DNA of 64,000 bases from the NCBI GenBank assembly GCA_964007475.1, contig OZ023273.1, positions 60,345,834 to 60,409,833 on the forward strand, written 5' to 3'. Source of the DNA: Hybos culiciformis (taxonomy: Eukaryota; Arthropoda; Insecta; Diptera; Hybotidae). A model generated the notes under the pieces. The model saw only the letters and a program-made list of their open reading frames with translations, was not told the DNA's origin and did no database searches. The translations under genes were made by a program, and so were the position numbers. Of the stretch, positions 1 through 12,300 are shown piece by piece. Each line of letters begins with the position of its first letter. Position 1 is the stretch's first letter.

Positions 1-1879
1 CAATGACGTACAAGGTTGCAAAATAAGAAAGGATTATTATTTTCACATTTTCATTCAAATAAGGTTGATTTTTACCTTCTTTATTTTTAATATCTAGTAG
101 GTAAGAGTGTCAGTCTTGAGAATCTTGTATATATATAGGGCTTGTGTTTGCGATACATAGCTTCATTCTCAAGTAAGTTTAAAAATCAGAAAACGATTCA
201 ATTGACCACAGCGTTCAAAAAAAGTTGAAACAAAAATTTAGCTACAACATACCGCTGCTACTATTCAGTTTTCACAAAAAAAAATATTGCTAATCCAAAG
301 ACCCCTACGTATTAACATAAACTAATATAGCATAAAAGTTACACCTTTCAAAGTAAATATTTTGTGTTTCCAATATAAGAATGATTAATGTCAATATAGA
401 TTTTGTTTTAAGAATTAATCAAAAGTTCAATTGACTTTAGGACGTTTGACTTTATGTCGTTTGACTTTATGTCGTTTGACTTTATGTCAATTGACCTATG
501 CCATGTGACTTTAAAACACTTACTCAATCTTTTCTTAAAATTGAAAATATATTTGATTTAAGAGAAAATGCTGAAATAAAGTTATTTATTAACTTCACGG
601 TAAAAATGAGGAACATTTCAAATGCTCTAAGTTTTCTGTGTATTGGTTAAATGGCTTTGCAAAATATTGTTTTTATACTTGAATGAAAAGTAAAATTTCA
701 ATCTTAATGTATTCTTCTAAATAATAAAAAAGCAATCGCGACGTCATGTATCTCAGAAATAAAATATCTTAGACATGTCTCCCTCGAGGAAAATTAGGTA
801 ACTATAACTATCGACAAGCAAACCCAGTGAAAAAATGGAAAATTTTCTACCATTGTTGTACATGTATACATAATGTTCTGCTCTTTGGAATTTATCTTTG
901 AAAGACAACATAATATACGATATATGTAAATATTGAAATAAATTGTTAGGCAGGTCTAGAGAATATGACTGATAAAACTTGTAGTAACACAATTTTGCTT
1001 CTTTCATTCAAAACATTTCAGATAACAAAAACGTAAGGTCCATTTGGCGTCCCTTTTTATTTAATACTTAATATATATGAAATAAAACTTTTAAAAGGTA
1101 TATTGAATATTTTGTTTTATCCAGATTAGAAGATCAATAATTTAATAAAGTTCATAAAATGAAAAAAGGTTTATTAAGTCGTTAAAATTGGCCGTCGAAT
1201 GTACATAATATAAGTATTATTCTATATATAATACACATAATGGACTGATAAAGCTGATGAAATAAACTTGAAAAAATAAAGTTTTCAGTCGTAAATCGTG
1301 CATATTTCAGTTTACATATGTTTATGTAAATATTTACTAATATGTTTATGTAAATATATACTAATTTAAAACTTGGTTACAATTAAATTTACAACCAAGT
1401 AAATCTGCGTTTCGATATGTTTTTCGGATTCTATTGAATCAAGTAGTTAAATGAAAATAAAATAGAATTAATAAATTCATATTGGCGCTAACATTGGCTA
1501 TAAATATATTTTTTTATATTTTTTTTAATTAATTAATGTACAATAATCATGTATTATTTTTCATTTTATTTTTTTCAGATGAAGTTGAATGAATAAAAGA
1601 ATTCAGAAATACATTTTAGACTGTTAGTTTATAACAAAACATTTTGAATAACTTTTTTCAAATAATGCACCATCGTCGTCATGGATATGAAATGGCAGAA
1701 TGAATTCCATAAATTTTATTAAATAAAATTAATTCTTTTAAATTTCCGTAAAGTAAGAGAAAAAAATTTACCGTACCAAGGTAAAAAACTTATCAATTAG
1801 AATAGTTATATCAAGTTCGTGTTTAATAACAACATTTAAGTATACCTAAATTATTATTATTATCATTATTTTGTAACAG
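1..1879. other. Upstream or 5'-intron DNA, no coding exon seen
   Basis: AT-rich sequence with frequent stops in all frames. It presumably contains the 5' intron, and perhaps part of the promoter, of PDE9, because the first coding exon begins at a splice acceptor. I could not place the 5' untranslated exon. The only pattern is the short tandem repeat at about 441-490. Confidence 0.5.
441..490 (+). repeat. Short tandem repeat, about three 18-bp units
   Basis: The motif CGTTTGACTTTATGT is repeated head to tail about three times, with a partial fourth variant (CAATTGACC) behind it. Confidence 0.75.
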
Positions 1880-3344
1880 TTTTTATACTAAATGTACAAA
1901 GATAAGAATTCTTCAACCAAGTGTTCTTCTTCTCCTACCCCTTCTTTTACAATAAGTGATCCTAGAATAATTATAAGTCCAACTGCATCAACATTATCGA
2001 TAACAACTACATCATTAACTACAACAACCTCTGTGTCTTCCAGTCCAACAATTATTTCAAACATTTCATTAGAAGCGACTTTAAAAATTTCTCCTATTAT
2101 TTCAACTGCAATACCATCTACTAGTGGTTCAAGCCCAGTTGATGAAATTAAAATAATTGCTGATATTGCTTATTTATCTGAACGCACACGAGCACTTGAG
2201 GAGAAATTTTCACATCCTATTGATTCATTTGGGCCATATGTTTACCATCAAGATGCCCTGAAAGCTAAACCGGCAGAACAAAAATCAATAAGGAAATTAT
2301 TAGAAAAATTAAATGATAATAAATACAATAAAATAGAGAATAAAATCAATAATTTTATAGCTAGTCACGGAGATGACTTAATAGCATGTTATAATAATGC
2401 AAGCGAACAAATGGGAGACAGAACTTTTAATAGTGATGAGGAAACAATAACAGCTCGCAGAGAGTTTTTAGAAGATTTATTAATTAAGTTTTATAGAGGG
2501 CAGGAATTGTTGAAGAATACAGAAAATAATTATGAAAATAAAGAGCCAAAACAAGACAAACCTGTGAGAGATAATAATTATATTATGAGTTGCGGTAGCA
2601 TTGAAAAACTAATAGGAATTGAAGAAAAATATTCCATTAAAAATTTGCAACATAAGCAAAATATCTCAAATACTAAAACTACATCACAAATAATGATTAG
2701 TAACAATAATAATCAAAATAAAGCTCCTGATTCTATTGGAAATGGTTGCACTAGTGGATATTATTTTCGGAAAAATTCAGTTAGTCCAGTCGATATGACA
2801 ACAACAAAATCGATTATAAAGCAAACAAATAAAAATAGGAAATATAGTATCGGTACTGTGTTAAATGAAAATTCTAGAACAACTAAAGATACTGATATTA
2901 TTAAGAAATATGATGATGACAATTTATTAAATTTATCAATAGGAAAAAAAGCGACCATTATCTTGAGTAAATCTAGTAGCAATGTACATTTCAATATTGA
3001 TGAGGAATTATTAAAAAAAGAGAAATTTAATAAGAGTAATATTAATTTGAATAATGAAGCAAAATATTTCAATAACTCATTTTATGACAGTAATAAAAAG
3101 CGAAGTAATAGTTATACAATAGAGAGTAACGTTACCACCTTATCCAGAGATAATTCTGAAAATAGAAAAATTGATAGAAATAATAGTGATAATAATAGTA
3201 GCTATAATAATAACAATAAAGATTTTAATTTTATTCAGTTAAAAAATGCGATAATTCAGTGTCAATTCAATACTGAAGATTTAAAAGCAGTTGTAGAAGA
3301 TTTAAAAAAAAAAGTTATTTATTTAGAAAATATGAACTGGATAT
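1880..3344 (+). CDS. Pde9: PDE9 exon with start codon (CDS from 1892)
   Basis: The acceptor AG at 1878-1879 precedes twelve untranslated bases and the ATG at 1892. The exon encodes residues 1-484 and ends before GTAAGT at 3345, with one base carried over to the next exon. The N-terminal 70 residues are almost all Ser/Thr/Pro/Ile. Residues about 85-225 are a charged, probably helical segment (from the [10 protein letters not shown] motif onward) that I do not recognise. Asn-rich filler follows, then a heptad-like stretch at about 447-480 that resembles the helical segment before the catalytic domain in PDE9A. Confidence 0.85.
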
Positions 3345-6300
3345 GTAAGTAAAATTTAAGTTCGTAAAATTTAATTCTTATAAAATGTTTATATATTATA
3401 TTTCTAGGCAGGTCTAGGGATTTCAGTTAAGTTCAAATTGATGAATTTCTAGAAATTATCGTAACAGAAGTTTTATATTTTTAGCACAGGAACAACACAA
3501 AAGAGATAATTTTTTGCAATCGTTTTTAGTCTCTAAAAATGCTTCTTAATTTTATTAAAATCGGTTAAGACGTATTAGGAAGAAAAAATGAACATATGTA
3601 AAAACATTTGTATTTTATTATAATTATTAATATTAGATATGAATTTTATACTATTGAATTGAACTTAAATATGACTTGAACTTCTTCTATTTCAAATTTA
3701 ATAATTAAAGTATAAGTACAGTTCCTGCTTAATAATCATCATTTATTTAATAATATTTCAATTTAATAATAAATTTGAATAATTAACATTGAATTTCATT
3801 GCGTTTTAAAAATTCAATTCAACATTTTCTAATATTTTCAAAACAAAAGACTTAAGTCACCAACTTTAGATCTTTCACTTAACTTGAGACATAAACTTAT
3901 TTTTCTATTTTTATCACAAATATTTTGAAAAGCCAGTAGTCCAAAATGGAAATTAAGTTCGAAAAGTCCAGACACTGTTAATCTATTTGTAATAGGACTC
4001 CTTGAAAAAACCAAATCAATTTATCAAAATATTTCCATGTTCTATTACATATAGGGTTATGATTATTCAGTTCATTAGGTGAACAGTATATATAAAAGTA
4101 AATATTATATTTTAAATTCAACACATTATATACAATTTTTAACAATGTATATTGTTGCTATAAAGTAGTATACTTCAACATGATTACGTTCTGTTTAACC
4201 AAAAAATTTAGAACATTTAAAAAATTTAGATGCCATACAAATAGGAAATTACTAAAAACTAAAAACGATGTAACAATAACAACACACATCAAAGAATACG
4301 ATTTAAGCAAACAGAACTAACAATTTTCCAATTTTCAATACAAGAAAATAATAATAACAAAGAAAATTATGTATGTACTGATGGTTGGTACACAGTTTTT
4401 TAAGCGTGCATTTGCTGATAATTTTTTTTGTTGAAATATCTTAGAACGTTCTTTGATCTTTGGTTTAACTATTACTTTTATTACCAATTTAAACCTTTTG
4501 AAATTTTCAATTAGTTTAGTTTTGCAAATTGTTACATTATGTATATTGTACATATATACTTTGTAAATTTATCAAGAAGTGTAGTTAAGTAACTTTTATT
4601 CTTTACTGTATCAATCCAGACTTTTGTTAATATATATTTTAAATTCTACAAATTAAATTGAAATTCAATAAATTGAGAATAGGTGAAAAAAAAGTCTACA
4701 AAAAAAGATAAACTTAATTTAATTAACAAAATATGACACCGTGACCATTAAGATAAATAAATCTTGATCATATAGAATATATATTATTTAATTCACAAGT
4801 AGAATATGTTGAAAATGTGTTTATATGTCAAAAATTATGACATTGTGTATGTTTTTCAGGTTTATCAAAACGTCCAATGGGATCACCAAAACGCAAAACT
4901 AGTCTACCAAAACATTCAGAAGTGAAAAAACGTTTCCATGAAATATGTGATACAACATTACCAGATGATATTAAACAAGCATTACGTTTGCCAACTTTTG
5001 ATTCTTATGATTGGGGTGATGCTGATATCATTAATCTAATGCAAACTATGTTTATTGAACTAGGTCTAGTAAAAAAATTTAGTATTCCAATGTACATTTT
5101 ACGTGAGTGGTTATATGAAGTTTATAAACATTACAATGATGTTCCTTTTCATAATTTTCGTCATTGCTTCTGCGTTGCTCAAATGGTGAGTACTTTTAAC
5201 TTAAAAAAAATTCAATAGACGAATAATATACAAAAAAAAAATACTTGATAAAGAACATCCATTCCTAAATTATTAAAAAAACTCTAGTTATAAGTTTTTT
5301 TTGGCTTGTTACTTTTTTGATAATGTAGTTTGGATAAAAGTTTCTATATTTCTAGGTAAATATTTTTAAAATTTTAAAGGGTAGCCGTAAATATTAAATA
5401 GACTAGACTTATTTGTAATTGTTACAACTGATATAAACTGTAAATTGTAATAATACTATTCATAAAAATATGTTTCAGTAATTATTTTTATGTGTGTTGT
5501 TTTGAATTACTTTTGCAAGTAGAAAATTTTCTTAGATTTATTTAATTTTCGATACAAAGATATCAACTAAGGAATAGTTTTTTTTAAAAGCGTGATGTGC
5601 TTTTGAAATAAGTTAGCTAACTTGTTGAATCTGAACTTAAATCTTGATTAGCAAAGCGAGTACATTGTACATGTCATCATAATGGATACGAATGAATAGT
5701 TATGAATTTTATGAATATGTTTATTTCTTTTTATCTATCTTTTTTTTAATTAATTTCCCTTCTTATAATTAGAATATAAATCTTCATATAACTAGAATAT
5801 AAATGCCTTTTCCTTTTGTAGACAATTATGTAACTTAAATATTATATTCTCTGCTTGTTTATTACAAATTTGGAATTCCAACGAAGTATTTTCTCGAAAA
5901 CTATAAAAGAATACTAACCGATATCAAAGACAGCTGCACTCTACTCTACTACATTGAGACATATTATGACAGCTATATGAATGCTAAACCCAATAATAAA
6001 TATATTATTTTCATTTCTTTAGATGTATGCAATCAGTAAGAAAACAAATTTATGCCAGCGCATTGGTGACTTGGAGGTTCTGATATTAATAGTTGCAAGT
6101 ATATGTCATGACCTGGATCATCCTGGCTATAATAATATTTATCAAATCAATGCCAGAACTGAATTAGCTTTAAGGTGGGTTTATAAAATATTTATATGTA
6201 TGTATATACAAATTAACTGACTTTTATTTTAAACTTAATAAAAAAAGATTTGGTTGTAGAAGTATGTAGTTAAAATAAGTTGGTTTTTTATTTTTTCTAT

Positions 6301-9300
6301 TACTTGCTTTTTGAACAAATTGAATATTTTTCCTTTTCTTAAAAATTTCTTCCAAAAATATATTAGTTACTGCGATTAATTTTTTTTGTTTCTAAATAGA
6401 CTTTTAAAGCTTCATTGTTATAGATAAGTTACCTAGTCTAGTAGCATACATTTTTTTTGTAATTTAACAGAGAAAGTTGTAAATTGTATTTCTTTATAGT
6501 ATGTATTATAAAAAAACTATAATATTAGAAATATATATGTGTTAAAATTCAGCTAGATGGTAGACTAAATATTATAGATTTTATAGTAAAAAACTATTTT
6601 GTTTTTGAAGAGGAATCGAAGGAAACAAGCCAATAAAAGTAGCAACAAAAGGAAATGTAGACTAACCGAACGTTTCAAAAAATAAAACTCGATAAACAGC
6701 CTTCAAAGTAAAATAAATAAATAAATGCCCAATTGAGGAACCTATTAACACTACAAATTGAACAAAAAAATGTAGTACGTATGGCATAATGATCTAAATC
6801 TGTACATAATTTTCTTAGGAAACAAAACAAAAATATGGCAAGGAACAAGAACAATTTTACAATTTAGTCAAATAAAATGTTCTCACTTGCAAGATTTACA
6901 GAGCATAAGTACTTAAATGTATAAAGATGTGAAGCCGTTTTAATAGAAATTTTAAAGTTTCAACTCATCTGTTTCTCTTTTTCAAATGAAACCCTTACAC
7001 TCATTTCCACTGTTTTGTTCCACTTCTTGACCAGGAACAGTCGACTTACCTTTTAAGCATTTGTTGCGAACATCCTTTTTTATTATTGTTTTAATTTAAA
7101 ATTTCAATTTAAAAGACGATATGCCTCATTTACACGGTTCACTTTTAACGTTCATCAACAATGATTTATTCGGAGAGAACGATAAGTGAACTGTGCGAAC
7201 TGTGTAATCAGCCATTCATCGAAAGTGATCGCTCTTGAGGAAAAATGAACAAAGTTGAACGAAGTTGTTTTCAGTACCAGGGATTCAATGGAATCAAGAG
7301 CGAACGTGTAAACAGAAAGTGAATTCTTATTCAAAATTCATTCCTGATACTTTTTATTTCACTTTTTATTTCAATCCTAATGAATCACTGGTGATAACAT
7401 GAAAAATGAACCGTACAATTGCTCTGTAATTCAATTCTTTTATTTCAACAATAGTCGAGAAAAGAAACGTTTTATTTAAGTTCTATGATTTTGATGGACA
7501 ATATTCATATTGTTGTTGTAGCATGTAGAGGTACAAAGAATAAAAAATAATTAGCTATAAGACAATAACTTTTTAAAAACATTTTTTGTTAACACTTCTA
7601 CTAATAGCCTTTTCAATAAAAAAAAAACATCCAATTTGGTTGCGAAGTGAAGTCGTAACTGGTACGGAAAGAAAAAGTATCACTGTTCACGTACTAATAT
7701 ATAGACACTTATGATAAATTGTGGATAAATTCTACTTTTTGAACTGCATTTATTTTATTTACAGGTATAACGATATTTCACCCTTGGAAAACCATCATTG
7801 TTCCATTGCATTTAGATTACTCCAACATCCTGAATGTAACATATTTAAAAATTTCAATAGAGAAACTTTTGAGTAAGTATTTAACGTTTCTTCGATTATT
7901 GTAAAAATTATTAAATTTTTATTTAAATATCACTATTGAGATTTTATTTTGATGAGCATATAATATTATGAAAAACGTTATTCTTTCTTCTGTAATTCTT
8001 ATTTTCTTTCAAAACTTTAAGTGCTGTTAATTGGTCAATAATCACATTATAGATCTTTCTTTATTAATATGTACTATTAACTTTATTATAAATGTTAGTA
8101 TGCATCAACAAATTGATTTTTTCATAAACAACGTCTTTAGAGGTCAAGGACGACCGAAGTGCCTAAAAAAATTAATTTACTCTTAATTCTTAATATTGAA
8201 TAAAATACGGAATCCCTTCATCCCTTGTAATCAAGTACGGGCTCACTTATTATTAGTATATATAATAAAATAAATTACCATTTTAATTTCAATAAAAATA
8301 TTCGTAAATTTATTTTTTGTAACGTTTAAAATTTCTTATCATGTTATTCACGAAACGAAGAGTTCGTTCCTGAATTTCATCAATTTGTTCTGAATCTAAG
8401 TAAGCGTCCTCAATTTTGATTGCCAAGCTCTCCATAAATAAAGACATATACGATTTATTGTTTGTATTTTCAAACACTTCTGATTCTTCGTTGTGATAAG
8501 AGCTGTATTCGTTTCCTTGTGTAATTAACGAATTATGATTTTCTTTTTTAATTTTTTTGCTACTTGTTGGGGATTTTGCATCCGAATATGTTGAACTGGT
8601 TGATTCACAATTTACATAATTCGGTGATTCAAAAATATGACGTGCCATTGAATGTTCTGGTCTGGATCTTTTGTTATTGAGACTCTCTTCCATGTCAAGA
8701 GGGTGAACGCTGTTTTCTGATGCATCATTATTGACTGTAGGACTTTCGTAATTCAATATTTTCCTGTGAAAAATTTATAAATTCAGAAACATTCAAAATT
8801 TTTTCTTTTTTAATTTTCAATAGCCAGATTTTTATTTTACCTTCTGTTTTTTATTTAAATTTCGATTTGACAAAAAATAACAAAATTTAAACATAAAAAA
8901 ATTAATAATAAAACTTCTATGCTCTCTCACATAAACAGTTTTTTAAAAATTAAATAATATAATGTAGGTAATTTGAAAATAAAATCACTACAGCGTGTAG
9001 CAAAAAGAATAAAACCAAAAAAAAAAAATTAAATACCAAATGTTTCACCTCTTTTCTAATTATAAGTGATTGATATATTCTAAGTCTAACAGAAATGATG
9101 AAGTAAGAGATTTCGGATTGGTTACTAAAATTTTTGATTTTTTATGAAAGCCCACCAAATTGTTGATCAAACATGTTGCTGAACTCTTTATATTCTATTT
9201 AAAATATGATGTATTTTTAATAACCTGCGCCTCTATTTTGTCCTATTTTTTCAAACATTCAAACAAAATTTTAAAGCACTTTGAGTACGCACTGCGATAT

Positions 9301-12300
9301 CTCATATTTTATCATCTCTTATATACTACATAGGCATTTATATTAAAACATTTAATTTAGATTTTTTATAAAGTTTTGTATTATAAAATTTTTATCTAAG
9401 TATATTTATTTATTTTTATTTTTATTTACATCATAGGAACTTACTCAACTTCCAATGAATTATCCTTAGTAAATAACATTTCATCGTAGTATTTCCATTT
9501 TGAAACATTTTCCGATAATCCATTATCTGGGTTCGAATTTTGTTTTCCGTATTCTTGTCTAAAGGTATTTCGTAAGGACTTCCATCGGGCCTTTACATTT
9601 GTTTCTAAAGTAGGTATATGATATTAATTAAAAACTTATTCAATCAACATAATTTGTTTTAGCTCGTTTCGTTACCTGGTACTCCAATGGACTTCGCAAT
9701 ATTTTTGAAAATTTTATTTTTATAAACATTGTTTCTGTATTTTTCATCATTTTCATTGTAAAAACATGGATATTTTTTTATTTCTTCAATCAGTTGTATT
9801 TCAAACATTTTGTTATTTTGTTTTTGGTTTTTTCACTAATTTAAAAAAGTTTAAATTTTTTTTTTTAAATGACAAATTAAATTCAAAAACATTGTTACCT
9901 TTGTTGGATTTAAATTTAAAAAAAAATACCTTCATTCGAATATATCTAGAACCAGCCGTTTAACGTTCTTTGTGAGAACTACCGTTGAATTTTACACCTG
10001 GGATCCCCGACTATTAGTAATTGCATGCTTTAAAAAAAAAATAAAGAAAAACAATTGGCCCGAATAGTGAATGAAAGAAAACCATTTTTCTTATGTTGTT
10101 AGTGTACTTACTCTTAATAAAATTTTCGCAAACAGCAAATGTTTGTTTAATCTTCCGTAAAAAGAATTTTTATTCCATAAATTCATAAATAAGTATATAG
10201 ATATAGTTTTAATATTTTCAAGGATAGAATGCTCTGAACGTTAACATATTGCAGCAGTCCAATAACATAACATAGTACTATGAATTTTTTATGATGTAAA
10301 AGAAGCATAATTAAGAATTCTTTATTATATTTTTAAAAATTAAATTAATTCCTTTTTTTTACCAATAAGAAATTCCTTTTGCATTAATGAATTGAAAATT
10401 AATATCTTACATTTAGCTGTTTGCTTTCATTCATTGCAACTACTTAATTATATAATAATAATTGTGTTCATTTCAATTTTATATAATTCATGAAAATGTC
10501 TATAAACATGTAACTTGTTTTATTTTTCATAAATGATTGAGTTAAAAAAAATATCGGTAAAGGAGCGTCCACACATGCGTGAACGAACATGAAATTTCGT
10601 TATTCGCTTAGACATGACGCATGTGTGGACACAATATTCGTTTAAAAAAGTGATTATTCGTCATCAGGGATGCCAACTGGGTTGTTTTACCCTGGAGTTT
10701 CCAGTTTTTCAACTAAAACCCCAGTCTCCAGTTTTTTTAAAATTTTTCCAGTTTTTATCAAAATTTTGAAGTAAAATAGAAATTCACATAAGCCCTTCAT
10801 CAGTACATGTCATTTTACTTTGTAATTCATTAAGCTATAGCAGGGGTGTCAACTTCGCGCAGTAAAAATTCTCTGCGATCTACTTTTTCTAAAAGTAGGT
10901 ATTCCGGCTGTGGTCCTAAAGCATACTGCCTCTGTTCTAGCTAAACCTCTGCGCAACCTTTTCTATCTTTCATATTCACTTGGCATTTACCCCACCAAGT
11001 GGAAAGTTGTGCATGTTCAGCCTATTCCAAAAAAAGGCGATAAATGCGATCCCTCCAACTACAGGCCCATTGCGCTGACTTCTATTCTTTCCAAAGTAAT
11101 GGAATCCCTTATTAACAATAAAGTCAAAAAATACCTTGAATGTAACAAATTGCTAAGTGACCAGCAATATGGTTTTCGTACGAATAGATCGACTGGTGAC
11201 CTGATGACATATCTTTCCCACAAGCTCAACGTTAGTCTTCACAATTCCGGTGAGGCTTGTGTTGTTGCTTTGGATATAGCTAAGGCTTTTGATCGAGTCT
11301 GGCATCCGGCATTGATTTCTAAAGTTAAATCAATGGGTCTAGGATCAGCCTTTGTCAACTGGATCAGCAATTTTTTGTCTGGTCGTTCTATTCGTGCTGT
11401 TGTGGATGGGTACCAGTCACATATTTTTAATATCAATTCCGGTGTACCACAAGGGTGTGTTCTCTCCCCAACCCTCTTTTTAATTTTCATCGACGATCTT
11501 CTAAAATCAACACTCAACCCCATCCACAGCTTCGCCGATGACAGTAACCTGGTAGCATGCTACGATTTTATTAATAGGAAATCAGCATCTTCAAATGCTG
11601 TTGCTACGAAACGCAATTTTCTACAAAGTAGCATAAATCACGACCTTTCCAAAATTTCACAATGGGGTCTTCTCAACAGAGTTGAGTTCAACGCATCCAA
11701 AACCCAATGCTGCCTAATTTCTAGAAAACTGTCAACTTTTGATCCCCAATTTTCTTTTCAAGGCGAAAGTATTGGAAAATCTGGAAGCCTAGACATTTTA
11801 GGCTCGAAAATAACTTCCGATCTAAGTTGGAAGGATCATATTTTCGAAACGGCAAAAAACGCAGCGAAATGTCTTGGTTTTCTAAAAAGATGTAAACAAT
11901 ACTTTTCCCCCTCTGATCTTTTAAATATTTACAAATCCTACATACGGCCGAAATTAGAATATAATTCGCATATATGGGCTGGTGCTCCTAAAACCCATCT
12001 TGAGTACCTGGACAAAGTTCAGAGAAGGGCTATTAGATTGATCAACGATCACCAAACCACCAGCTCTTTAACATCACTCAATCACCGTCGCAATGTAGGT
12101 TCACTTTCAATTTTTTATAAATACCTTGTTGGAACGGATACGTGTTCCCTGGAAGTAAAGGCCCTACTTCCTCCACTTCAAGTATTTTCACGCCAAACTC
12201 GTACCGCTTCAACGTCACATCCATATTTCGTCAAAATTCCCAAATGTGAGAGAACGAGCTTTGGAGATTCGTTTTCAGTTCGCACCTCGAGAATGTGGAA

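Noticed and set aside
753..1007. 84-codon minus-strand frame
   Set aside because: No recognisable motif, AT-rich composition, and no splice or start context that supports a gene.
2761..3072. Minus-strand frame inside the PDE9 first coding exon
   Set aside because: Shadow of the Asn/Ile/Lys-rich coding exon.
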